DNA of 64,000 nt from Megalonaias nervosa (lineage: Eukaryota; Mollusca; Bivalvia; Unionida; Unionidae), in NCBI GenBank assembly GCA_016617855.1, contig JAECUM010004351.1, forward strand, positions 1 to 64,000, in the 5' to 3' direction. Below, one piece after another: positions 12,086 to 20,855 of the stretch; within the stretch, counting starts at the first letter, position 1, and every line of letters begins with the position of its first letter. The notes under the pieces were generated by a model. It did not search any database. It was given only the letters and a program-made list of their open reading frames with translations, and was not told where the DNA came from. A program made the position numbers and the translations under genes.

Positions 12086-12556
12086 TTATATGATAGTAAA
12101 AGTTCTAACACCAACAACTGAATCAAGAAAGTCGCGGAATTTATTATTCTTAGAATCAGCTATAAAATCTCTGTACTTGTCATAAACATCCGACGAAATA
12201 TCATTGTATCGTTCATCTGTTAGTACCTCATTTTTCTTTAACCAACTGTAGTAATAAAACGTGTTTTCTACTTCACGTTCATACAAATCTGTTTTATTTA
12301 CCAAATTACCGTATTTTCTTTCTGTTTCATCAATAAAACCTAATACCAAACTTATCTGATCCAACATGAAATTATTGAGGACAAGATATTGTCTGATAAT
12401 TGCGTATGCGACTATGAAGTTTATTAGCATTAATTTCCGGATTATATCCCAATTAATTATGAGAAAACCAATAACATTATATACTTTTACCAATAATCTT
12501 ACATATGGTTCTGTGAAGATTTTCTCAATTTCATTGTAATAATTTCGTAATGACAA
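12086..12556 (-). CDS. Unknown Polinton protein, 156 residues, intact
   Basis: Uninterrupted ORF from the ATG at 12556. The N-terminal third is hydrophobic (FLIINWDIIRKL, then LMLINFIVAYAIIRQYLVL), consistent with one or two membrane segments. The C-terminal half is charged, aromatic and probably helical (YEREVENTFYYYSWL, VYDKYRDF). It starts 12 bp after the stop of the upstream gene and stops about 10 bp before the next start, so the three minus-strand genes form a tight cassette. No family is recognised. Confidence 0.6.
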   Translation of the reverse strand: MSLRNYYNEIEKIFTEPYVRLLVKVYNVIGFLIINWDIIRKLMLINFIVAYAIIRQYLVLNNFMLDQISLVLGFIDETERKYGNLVNKTDLYEREVENTFYYYSWLKKNEVLTDERYNDISSDVYDKYRDFIADSKNNKFRDFLDSVVGVRTFTII

Positions 12557-12568
12557 TTGTCTAGAGCG

Positions 12569-13382
12569 CTAGAGCGATGGAAATGGAACATCGTCTTTTT
12601 CATATATGTCGTAATACGAATCAATCTTTCCTTCCAACTTTGTTTGTTCGACTTCTTTAAAAAACTTTTCTCGTTTATCATCACTGAGATCACTAATTTC
12701 ATTGTCAAAATCTTTGATTATCTTTAGAGAGCTGTCAACAATAATCGGATCTAATTCAGGTTTTCTACTTATCATTGGTAGAATTGCGATCGTGTACACT
12801 TTAATAATTAACTCCGTATCCACTGTCATGCTAACGGTTTTAACTAAGGTTTCTTTGTCGTGGTAGTACATGCCGAGATACTTAAAAATTCCTCGTTTTA
12901 AAGAACTATTATATAACTTCTTGTTCCTATTTATTCCTACTATCTTAGATTCCGCTAGTTTGTCAAGACGAGTATGATTGTCGTTGATTCGTTTTTCTTC
13001 CTCAGCTTTTCCACCATACGCTCGTGCTTTTATTAAGTTCGATTTTATTATCAGATCTACATTTTTAAAATCAAGCTCAAGCAACATTTTTTTAAACATA
13101 ATTTCAACTTGTTTTTGTTCTTCTAGACAATCATCAGGATGACAGTAACTTCTTATAATATCAAAGTTTTCTATTGCTTTTATCAGTTGTGGTCCTCGCA
13201 TATGCATAACAAGAATAAAATTTTTTTCTTCATCTGACAACGGAGAGTTTATCATTGGAATTAAAAAAAATTCCTGGTATTTATTACACGTGCTGATAGT
13301 GATTCGTTTCCAACATCTTTTTAGGGTTAACAATATTATCATAAAATTCTCTTGCAATGGTTAAAATTGATGATTCTGACAT
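12569..13382 (-). pseudogene. Unknown Polinton protein, about 270 codons, one frameshift
   Basis: The ATG at 13382 reads about 32 codons (MSESSILTIAREFYDNIVNP...) before a frameshift near 13260-13290, next to an A8 run. The remaining about 235 codons are open to the stop at 12569. The product is soluble-looking, helical and rich in K/D/E. Features include a 'DEEKNFILVMHMRGPQLI' segment, a 'CHPDDC' pair of cysteines and an acidic C-terminus (YDIYEKDDVPFPSL). There are no membrane segments. It lies 17 bp downstream of the fibre gene on the same strand. No family is recognised. Its length and conserved open frame argue that it is a genuine gene of the element. Confidence 0.6.
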
Positions 13383-13399
13383 TATGTTATAGCATTAGA

Positions 13400-14665
13400 T
13401 TAAATTTGATTGTCGAGAGTATATATTTGAAATGCCGCCAATCCTGGAAACGGATGTTCAGCAGCGAAAACATAAACTATAAATATAAGTACTTATTGAA
13501 GGTATTTGCAGTCAGAATTGTAAAATACTGTGTTGATGAGATGTACGTATTTCCTGTACTATACAATGTTGTCCAGTTGATATCATCATTTGATCCTTGC
13601 AATTGCCAATTATTAATTCGACCATCACTAGAGTTTAATCGGCCTCGCAAATGAAATTGCCAAATAGCGACTGCAATAGGACATTTAATTTTGATCCAAA
13701 AGTTTTCAACCTCTCCGTTTGTCATCCATTCCTGTCTATCAGAGAAAGCATAATAAGGATAATTTTCAGGATAATATGATGATGCGCTTACCTCAAACCC
13801 AACTCTGTTATCAATTGCCTTAAAAAGTATTGGAATATACCCAACATTGTTTTTAGTTCGTTTTATACCACTATTAATTATGCTGTCAACATACGCTTTA
13901 TTTGTCAGATCACTAGGGTTAACTGGAACATATGTCGTCGTTATTTTGTTATTTCTCATATTTATGTTACCTGACATTGGTCCACCGGATGCTTTTAAAA
14001 AACGAGGTGAGTTCTTCTTTTAACTGAGCATAACTAATAACATCAGTATCATTAACTGGTGGTGATGTTGTCGGTAATCCAGTTATTTTTGAGTTATTGC
14101 TCATTACAAGGTTACCTGTCATTGTATCGCCGGCCTTGTTAAGTTTATTATCGTCAACGGATTTTAGCTGCGTAGAACTCACCGCTTGTGTGCTATCAAC
14201 ATTTGCTGGTGGATACTCAGTTTCCAACCCAATAATTTTTTTACTTGGCATGTTAATATTACCTGTAACAGTTCCACCAGTTTTATCAAGCTTGTTATTA
14301 TCAACATACTTCAACTGTAAATAACTTACCGCTTGGGTTTGATCTAAGTTTTTTGGAGGATATGCGGTTTCCAAGCCTACAACCTTTTTTCCTGACATAT
14401 CCAAATTACCGCTTAAAGTTCCTCCTGTCAATGATAGTTTATTATTGTTATTTTAGTTGTGCATAACTAACAGCTTGTGCATCAACAACTTTTATTGGCG
14501 GATAATTTGTTTCTAACCTAGAACTCGTTGATTTGACATAAACAGGTTTCCTGTCATTGTGTCGCTGAGATTTTTTTTTACTAGCGACGACGTTTCAGTT
14601 ATTATTGGTTCGTCAGCGGAAACATATCCTGTAAGTTCTGTTCCAAACTTTATGTAATAGGCCAT
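13400..14665 (-). pseudogene. Fibre-like protein with shaft repeats and discoidin-like C-terminal domain, broken
   Basis: The start at 14665 is MAYYIKFG. The shaft has about five repeats of roughly 45-50 residues, each with a [ST]G[ND]-hydrophobic-M core (TMTGNLFMS, TLSGNLDMS, TVTGNINMP, TMTGNLVMS, MSGNINM), a 'GLETxYPP' turn and 'TQAVSYxQLK'. This layout resembles trimeric tail/penton fibres. The C-terminal region (codons near 13850-13500) has NYPYYAFSD, FWIKIKCPIAVAIW and NWQLQGSND, a pattern of F5/8 type C (discoidin) sugar-binding domains. The frame is broken near 14450-14520, near 13980 and near 13480, and the last segment ends at 13400. A role in receptor binding is inference. It diverges from the ATPase gene across a 38-bp gap. 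Confidence 0.75.
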
Positions 14666-14703
14666 ATTATGTAAATTATATAACATAAAATTGTATAACA
14701 ACA
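14666..14703. promoter_or_regulatory. Bidirectional promoter region between fibre and ATPase
   Basis: Only 38 bp separate the divergent ATGs. The gap is AT-rich and holds two TATAACA motifs (tatataaca and tgtataaca). A similar 'ttgttatataaca' sits directly before the PolB ATG at 23384, suggesting a shared element-specific start signal. Confidence 0.45.
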
Positions 14704-15378
14704 ATGGCGAAGTCAACGATATTAAATTTTGACACCGAACGATTAATCAAACATAAACACAATAACGAACTTTCAGATTGTCATTATCTTATTGTTGGTT
14801 GTACAGGCCCTGGCAAAACAAACCTTTTACTAAATCTCTTACTCAACGATAACTTTAACTACGGTCGGGTATATATTTACACAATTAATCCGCAACAAGA
14901 CAAATACGAGTTATTGCGCGAATACGACGATAAACTTCGTGATGAGCTTGACGCTGGCGATGATATATTTTTAACAAAACAACCAGAGGAATTAATCCCT
15001 GTTAACGAACTTGATTCGTCCAAGCAGAAAATAATTGTATTTGACGATATTCCACTAAACAACGAGGAGATGAATAAGATTAAGTCGTATTTTTCATTAT
15101 CGCGTAACAAAATATGTAATTCGATTTATCTCACGCAAGGATTTTATAACGTCGACAGATTTATTAGGAGACATACGGAATGCTTTATATTATTTCCTGG
15201 ACTAGATAATGTTGATGTGAGAAATATTGCAAACGAGCAATGTGGTGATGTAACGAAAGATAAATTTATTGAATTATATCATCTAGCAACCAAAGACAAA
15301 TACAATTTCTTTTTGTTTGACAAACTAGCGCGTGAGCCGGATAAAATGTTTCGTTGTTGCATTGACACATTTCTATAA
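14704..15378 (+). CDS. FtsK/HerA-type DNA packaging ATPase (A32-like), intact
   Basis: This 224-residue P-loop ATPase would pump DNA into capsids. Walker A is GCTGPGKT (residues 32-39). Walker B is IIVFDD (110-115), followed by the polar 'YLTQGFY' sensor segment and the arginine-rich 'DRFIRRH'. The length matches Polinton and adintovirus ATPases, and the frame is uninterrupted. The Walker A loop has Pro where Ser or Ala is more usual. It heads the plus-strand morphogenesis cassette and is divergent to the fibre gene. Assignment is secure from motif order and neighbours. Confidence 0.93.
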   Translation: MAKSTILNFDTERLIKHKHNNELSDCHYLIVGCTGPGKTNLLLNLLLNDNFNYGRVYIYTINPQQDKYELLREYDDKLRDELDAGDDIFLTKQPEELIPVNELDSSKQKIIVFDDIPLNNEEMNKIKSYFSLSRNKICNSIYLTQGFYNVDRFIRRHTECFILFPGLDNVDVRNIANEQCGDVTKDKFIELYHLATKDKYNFFLFDKLAREPDKMFRCCIDTFL

Positions 15379-15408
15379 CAAATTTTATATCGCATATAAA
15401 AATAAATA

Positions 15409-16474
15409 ATGGATTATCATCAAAAAAATGAATTAATAAAAAAGCTTGCAGCATCTCAAGTTTGTTTTTAAGAAAAGGGTGGAAGAAGCCCGTCGGGGAC
15501 AAGTTCAAACAGAAGAAACAGCCGCTAAATTTTTTAAACCTGTTACCGAAGCAGTACTTGGCAAACAACCAAAAATATCTGCGTTCTCTCCGGAAGAACT
15601 AGAAAAAAAAATGAAAGAAAAAGGGTTGTTAGGTTTACTCGGAGAAAGATCAAAAGAGGAAACTAAAAACATTATAGAAGAAATTGTGAGTACAATTGCT
15701 GATCCTGTTGCACGACAGGCTGAATTTGACAGATTAATAAATAACCCTCTTGCGATCTAACATGCTATTGCAAGATTGACGGTTAATCCAGCTGATTTAA
15801 GAAGGTTGATAGAAAATTTATCAGAGCAAACTAAGGAACTAGCTGAAAAACAAAAACTGATAGCTGAATCTACCGTGAAAATAATGCCTATCGAAGATCA
15901 GATAAGATTTTATAGAACAATGCAAGTATTAAAATATCAGACGAAGATTATAATAATTTTATTAGTAGATATAATATCAAAGAGATTGACAATATTCTAG
16001 ATTGGTCAGAAGGAGAAAATAAAAATTTAACAGAAAAATTAACAAACATTATAGAAACTGGGTTAGATGCTGATGAGGAAATAAAAAAATAAGAGATGAA
16101 AGGAATTTATTAAAAATATATGATGATATAAGAGAAGGAATTATTGCTGAAATAATGTTTAAAACAGCAGAACAGTATCGAAATAAACCAGGAGGTTACA
16201 GTAAAAGTTGGAATTTCAAACGACTGTTTAATCAATACGAAAATAGACGAGATAAAAGATTACCAGAGGAAAGAGAAACCAATGGATCTGGCATTAAAGT
16301 TTTTACATCAAACGCCGAACGGTTGAACGACTTATCTTATTAATATCATCAACAGTAGCTGGTAATACAAGTACAGAAATCAACGGCGAGATCGTGGACA
16401 TATTAGATAATCTTAGATCGAGTGGATTACTAACAACAGACGAGTATGAAATTTTATATGGCGATCTTATATAA
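15409..16474 (+). pseudogene. Helical virion-type protein of unknown function, multiply broken
   Basis: The ATG at 15409 lies 30 bp after the ATPase stop. Open segments in shifting frames read 'FKKRVEEARRG', 'NPADLRRLIENLSEQTKEL', 'GGYSKSWNFKRLFNQYENRR' and a C-terminus ending 'TTDEYEILYGDLI'. The gene ends with a TAA at 16472-16474, immediately followed by the next ATG. There is an in-frame stop at 15758-15760 and frameshifts near 15465, 15920, 16090 and 16325. The product is charged and mostly helical, with coiled-coil character (residues coded around 15780-15900). Position between ATPase and minor capsid genes suggests a structural or assembly role, but I do not recognise a family. Confidence 0.65.
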
Positions 16475-17211
16475 ATGTTAACAACATTATTACTTGACTC
16501 GTCACAAACAACGAGTGACAGCGCAAACTTTTCTGTCCACTATGATCTGCCAATCATACTAGATCCCGGTAGCCAGTACGAAATCGGATTAATTTCAACT
16601 ACAGTATGGCATTTTATGACAAATGTAAAATTAAACGTCAATGACGACTTTACATTTAATTCTGGTACTTGGGTGTCAGTCAAAATACCACAGGGGGCAT
16701 ATAATGTAACTGATCTCAACAAAACGATAAGAGAGTTGATAACAGAATACACTACCGCAGACAATTTTGAATTAACTCCAAACTATAATACGCTACGAGC
16801 CAGAATCACATTAAAAATAATTTGATGATCGACTTTTCACCAGCGACTAGCATCACATCGTTGCTAGGATTTAATCGTCGACAGTATGGCAGTGTTACAG
16901 AACAAAGTATATCATATGACGGAGATCTTCCAGTTAACATAACAGAAGTAAATACAATATTGATCAATTGTTCTATTGCATTAAGGTCTTATTCAGCCAA
17001 GGGAAGTCAAGGTCAAACAATCTATAGTTTATCGCCAGATGTTCCGCCTGGTTCACTGATGCAAATTACTCCTCGACAAATAATATACTATCCCATTACT
17101 CCTGAAAATCAAATAACCAACATAACAATGCAACTAACAGATAAATCAGGACGACAAATAGATCTTAACAATGAAATTGTCACGTATTATTTACACTTAC
17201 GGAACGTATAG
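16475..17211 (+). pseudogene. Minor capsid protein (penton-type, single jelly roll), one frameshift
   Basis: It starts at the ATG directly after the upstream stop (TAAATG). The N-terminal segment reads SQTTSDSANFSVHYDLPI and 'GSQYEIGLIS', and the C-terminal segment reads 'SITSLLGFNRR' and ends 'YYLHLRNV'. Both are typical of Polinton minor capsid proteins that form pentons. About 245 codons in total match the family length. The two halves are in different frames and join near 16820, in an AT-rich stretch. The gene lies immediately upstream of the pVI-like and major capsid genes, as expected for the morphogenesis block. Confidence 0.82.
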
Positions 17212-17249
17212 ATCGATAGAAATTTTGTAAACTTAATTTAATAACAACG

Positions 17250-17615
17250 ATGAGACAAAATAAAATTTATCGAAGAACTATTGTAGGTGGATTTTTTGGA
17301 AATATATTTACAAAGGTGATCGAGAATATCCCAGGAATTGCATGTAAAGTAGCACCAATTGCTCTTGATGCCAGCAAAGCTTTTGCGACGGGGGCAGCTA
17401 GTGCAGCAGGCAATGCAGTAGGACACAAATTAATTAAGGGCGCAATACCTACGGTGTCGGAAATAAAACGAGCAATATCAGATATTGCACCAACAGCGGA
17501 AACAGAACGAGCTATGATAACTACAACAAAAAAATTACTGTCGCCACGCGGTGAGGAGGTGGTACGTAAGCTAGTAAACAAAACAAGACGAAAATTAGAT
17601 TTGCCTCAGATTTAG
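17250..17615 (+). CDS. Hydrophobic virion-type protein (adenovirus pVI-like position), intact
   Basis: A 121-residue protein begins with a basic stretch, then a Gly-Gly-Phe-Phe motif (IVGGFFGNIF, about residues 11-20) and an amphipathic Ala-rich helix (about 35-60). It ends basic (NKTRRKLDLP). The GG-hydrophobic motif resembles processing sites of adenain-type proteases, and the layout is that of small membrane-active or core virion proteins. It sits between minor and major capsid genes and the frame is uninterrupted. The name pVI-like is an inference from position and composition, not a demonstrated homology. Confidence 0.6.
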   Translation: MRQNKIYRRTIVGGFFGNIFTKVIENIPGIACKVAPIALDASKAFATGAASAAGNAVGHKLIKGAIPTVSEIKRAISDIAPTAETERAMITTTKKLLSPRGEEVVRKLVNKTRRKLDLPQI

Positions 17616-17645
17616 CACTTTTGTGTAACGATTATAAAATAAAAA

Positions 17646-19049
17646 ATGTCAGTTAAAAATTATCTTGATTTTGGTGAGGAATATGATACTGACAATACAG
17701 CAACAGAATTCGAGTATATTGAATACCTCGACGAGAACTCAAACGAAGCAGATAAAGCTGGTCCAGGAAAATTTAACACCAGAGACGAAGATGTGTTCTT
17801 ACTGCCGCACAAAGCTATGCTGGAAGTTCGTGGTAGGATATTAACAGCAGCTGATGGTAATATTGCAGTTGGCACCGAAATTGCGCTAGTAAATAATGAC
17901 TTGAGTTTGTTTAAAGGTGCACGATATCAACTAGAAAATCAAACAGTGGAGGATATTAATGATTGGTTACCGGTTGCAAGTACAATATTAAATATTATTT
18001 CGTTTAACGATGATTATTCGAGATCAATTGCAACAAATATGATGTGGTTCAAGGACACAGGAGAAGGAAAAGCTATTGGAAATGAATTTCGTACTGGTGC
18101 TGATGCTCATGACGCAGATAATAATAACTTAATTGAAAATCCTGCTAATAATAATGCAGCTACAATAGGAGACTCAATAAGATTAGCCGTCACAAACATA
18201 CGACAACAACGTTACAATGAGGGATATACCAAACGAAAAGCGCTTGCGGCGGGATCACACCAAATAACAATGATGTTGCCGTTAAGCACAATATTTGGAT
18301 TTTGTCGCGACTATCATAAGGTATTTCGAGGGTTGAAACACACGCTTATTTTAGATCGGGCAGACCAAAATAATTGTCTTATTCGAGTTGGTGGAGCTGA
18401 TCACAAATTTGTGATTAAGTAATTAGCGCTGTGGATGCCTCGAATTGTTCCATCGATGGCTAGGTTAGCAGAACTTAACACAACGTTAGAGGCTTTTACA
18501 AAAAAGATTTATTTTCTTCAACATAGAATATATCAAACAAGTGTTAACTCAATCGATCACACATGGCGTATTACATCTACTATGAGCGAACAATTACCAA
18601 GGTATAGATTTGTTGTTTTTCAGCAAACAGCACGACTTTGTAGCCAGCTACAAAATAACACCGTTTTTGATAACGCTGATGTCAGGAGAATATTTGTCAG
18701 AATAAACTCTAAACAATACCCAGAACGAGCGATCGAATGTAATTTTACAGCAGGCGATGCAAAAAATGTTACTAGAGCGTATATTTACCTCATGGAACCG
18801 ATGCAAAAATATCAGGATGCTGACAGCGGATTACAGATTAACATTGTAGAATTTCGTACTCTTTATCCTATCTTTTTCTTTGACATACCAAAACACTCCG
18901 ATCGAATAATTAATTCAACCGCAGAAATAGAAGTAACTTGGACGCTTGGAGGAGTTCCAGAGGCTCCTTTAAACGCATTTGCGCTTGTGTCCAGCGATAG
19001 ATTCTTGACGATTGACTCAGTCAAAGGTAGAATGACTGTCCAAGTTTAA
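17646..19049 (+). pseudogene. Major capsid protein (double jelly roll), single in-frame stop
   Basis: About 467 codons, the usual size for Polinton major capsid proteins, with two halves matching a double jelly roll. The first half (17646-18419) starts MSVKNYLDFGEEYDT and contains 'DVFLLPHKAMLEVRG' and 'LPLSTIFGFCRDYHKVFRG'. The second half (to 19049) holds 'FVVFQQTARLCSQLQNN' and ends with a beta-rich 'VEFRTLYPIFFFDIP' and 'GRMTVQV'. The sole break is a TAA at 18420-18422, and both halves are in the same frame. The gene is otherwise well preserved. It would form the trimeric hexons of the capsid. Confidence 0.9.
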
Positions 19050-19077
19050 TCTAACAACCTTGATATAATCAAGGAAA

Positions 19078-19464
19078 ATGAAAACGGAATACACACTTAG
19101 AGAAATATACCTAACGCCCGGTCAAATTAAAAAATTATCAGCGGCGGTTGCCAAACGTAATTCTGTCTCTGTAATGATATCCCCAAAGACGGACGCCGCC
19201 GCAGTGAAAGTAATGTTAACTCAAAACCAAATCAATAAGCTCGATCAGGGAAAACCCTTCATCCTTAGGTTATCTGTTGGACAGGTAAAATTTATGGCAA
19301 AACACGGAGGATTTTTTGGACTAGCACTTTCTGTAATTTTACCAAAAATTCTACCGGTATTAGGAACACTGGGACTAGAAGCAGCGTCAGGGGCAGTATC
19401 TGGAGCAACTAAACAGGCGGTATCCGGCGATGGAATCAAACAAATTTTATATGACAATAAATAA
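19078..19464 (+). CDS. Small Polinton virion-type protein with LTxxQxxKL repeats, intact
   Basis: A 128-residue ORF, uninterrupted. Two copies of a short motif are visible: 'YLTPGQIKKL' (residues 11-20) and 'MLTQNQINKL' (about 42-51). A Gly-Gly-Phe-Phe-Gly motif follows (HGGFFGLAL, about 76-84), then a hydrophobic Ala/Gly/Leu-rich C-terminal half. The GGFF motif recalls the protease-processed hydrophobic proteins of adenovirus-like virions. It lies 28 bp after the major capsid gene. Proteins with this layout are found in related elements, but I know no assigned function. Confidence 0.65.
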   Translation: MKTEYTLREIYLTPGQIKKLSAAVAKRNSVSVMISPKTDAAAVKVMLTQNQINKLDQGKPFILRLSVGQVKFMAKHGGFFGLALSVILPKILPVLGTLGLEAASGAVSGATKQAVSGDGIKQILYDNK

Positions 19465-19468
19465 TATA

Positions 19469-19664
19469 ATGCCAGCTAAAAGGAAATCGCCAGCAACAAA
19501 ATCTAAAACAAAAGAAGTCGCCAGCGTAAAAATCGCCAAGAAAAACAAAACAAGGTGGAATTATTCCTTTCGCTCCGCTGCTAGCGGGGTTTGCAGGCAG
19601 TCTGATTCCAAACCTGCTAGGGATAGGACGTAGAATGACTCTACCAGGCACCAGACGCCATTGA
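19469..19664 (+). pseudogene. Small basic/hydrophobic core-type protein (pX-like), frameshifted
   Basis: The ATG at 19469 overlaps the tail of the upstream gene region. The first 28 codons are very basic (PAKRKSPATKSKTK...). A frameshift near 19550 then separates a second segment reading 'GGIIPFAPLLAGFAGSLIP' and 'IGRR', a Gly-Gly-led hydrophobic stretch, with a stop at 19662-19664. Basic N-terminus plus GG-hydrophobic C-terminus resembles precursor core peptides of adenovirus-like particles. Functional naming is inference. Confidence 0.5.
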
Positions 19665-20107
19665 CGAAGTCGACGGCTTTGCCGTTGCCGTTGAGTAATT
19701 TCGAAATTATGTCGAGATTGAATGACATTGTGGAGTATATTCCAAAGACGAATGAGATAATGTACCAGCAGGTGGTTCGTGTGTTGTAAATATATAAAAT
19801 TTCAATGATGGATCAGGCACACATTGGGTTGCTGTCTACGATAATAATTATTTTGATTCGTTCGGACTTCCTGCGAGTGATCTTATAAAAAAATATATTT
19901 TAAAAAAATTTTTAAAAAATAAATTACTCGTTTAATCAACTACAGCCGGTTGGATCATCTACTTGTGGTTATTATTGTGTTATGTTTATTCGACAGATGT
20001 CCCAGCCGAGACTCGGAGAGTCCAAATTTAATTTTTTAAAATTCATTTTACAGTTTGACTCCATCGCCGGACACGCAAATGATGAGATTGCAATTAATTT
20101 TATCTAA
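19665..20107 (+). pseudogene. Adenain-like cysteine protease, N-terminus lost and one frameshift
   Basis: Catalytic blocks are visible: the His in 'GSGTHWVAVYDN' (about 19812-19850), the Asp in 'YFDSFGLPASD', and, after a stop/frameshift near 19933, the Gln and Cys in 'QLQPVGSSTCGYYCVMF'. The stop is at 20105-20107. This is the adenovirus-type C5 protease that matures virion proteins. Upstream, only a short 'LPLSNFEI' block at about 19684-19707 looks like the family's start. The roughly 45 residues expected between it and the His block are absent or unrecognisable, and a stop lies just before the His block. The gene ends 10 bp before the zinc-ribbon start. Confidence 0.8.
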
Positions 20108-20117
20108 ACTAAGGAAT

Positions 20118-20252
20118 ATGTCAACATACTGTCTCAAATGTAAAACTAAAACAGCGAATACCAACGAGACAACAGAAAAAAAACCTAAAAATAATAGAAC
20201 GATGTTAAAAAGCATTTGCGCTGTTTGCGATAGAAAAAAAGTATGTTTTTAA
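20118..20252 (+). CDS. Small zinc-ribbon protein (DUF5679-like), intact
   Basis: A 44-residue ORF with two CxxC pairs, YCLKCKTK (residues 4-11) and CAVCDRKK (about 34-41), separated by a short polar linker containing 'NNRTMLKS'. This matches the compact zinc-ribbon proteins of Polintons, adintoviruses and some large DNA viruses. The ATG at 20118 is preferred over an upstream in-frame ATG at 20055 because the upstream part overlaps the protease gene in another frame. Function is unknown and probably nucleic-acid binding. Confidence 0.7.
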   Translation: MSTYCLKCKTKTANTNETTEKKPKNNRTMLKSICAVCDRKKVCF

Positions 20253-20349
20253 AATCGACAAACTGGATCTGGAATGTGCTCTGACAGAGTTATTTTAGTA
20301 GATGATTAATTGACGAAGGTAAATATTTTTGTCGACGATTAAAAATAAA

Positions 20350-20823
20350 ATGAAATGTAATTGTAATTGTGATAAAGATCTTTGTATAGAACAAGATAAA
20401 ATTGTTACATGCTGTCAATCATGCAATCGACTTGAGGTAATTGGCAGCGGCATTGACATTCACAAATTTATTGGAAAATTACCAAGGCCGAGGACTGGTT
20501 GGACATTGCCTGGCCATAAATATACTGGACCGTACAATCCACTACATGAACAACTTGACGAAAACGATAATCCATTACCAGAACAAGAACCATACAATGG
20601 TGTTGATGCAATAGTGATGCGTCATGATATTTGTTATCATGATATAGAACGTCCTGATAACACTCTATCAAAATCAGACTGTGATAAGGTAATGCTAGAT
20701 GAACTTAAAGATATGAAAAATGCAAATATGCGCGAACGATTTGATAGAAGGTTAGTTCAAACAATGATAGGAACAAAATATAAGTTCGGACTCGGAAACG
20801 AATTGTATGATGATTTGGCATAA
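20350..20823 (+). CDS. Phospholipase A2-domain protein (parvovirus-type), intact
   Basis: 157 residues from the ATG at 20350. The N-terminus is Cys-rich (C3, 5, 7, 12, 21, 22, 25), possibly zinc-binding. The PLA2 core follows: LPGHKYTGPYNPL (about 53-65, calcium-binding loop type), then 'NGVDAIVMRHDICYHD' (83-98) with the His92-Asp93 catalytic pair, and a 'SDCDKVMLDEL' helix. In parvovirus VP1 this domain breaches endosomal membranes; a similar role in Polinton virions is inference. The frame is intact and all catalytic residues are present. It lies between the zinc ribbon and integrase. Confidence 0.85.
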   Translation: MKCNCNCDKDLCIEQDKIVTCCQSCNRLEVIGSGIDIHKFIGKLPRPRTGWTLPGHKYTGPYNPLHEQLDENDNPLPEQEPYNGVDAIVMRHDICYHDIERPDNTLSKSDCDKVMLDELKDMKNANMRERFDRRLVQTMIGTKYKFGLGNELYDDLA

Positions 20824-20855
20824 GAGCTATATAAACCTAAAAAAAAAAAAAAAAA

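Noticed and set aside
13352..13654. 100-codon plus-strand ORF
   Set aside because: Antisense to the fibre C-terminus and the start of the next minus-strand gene.
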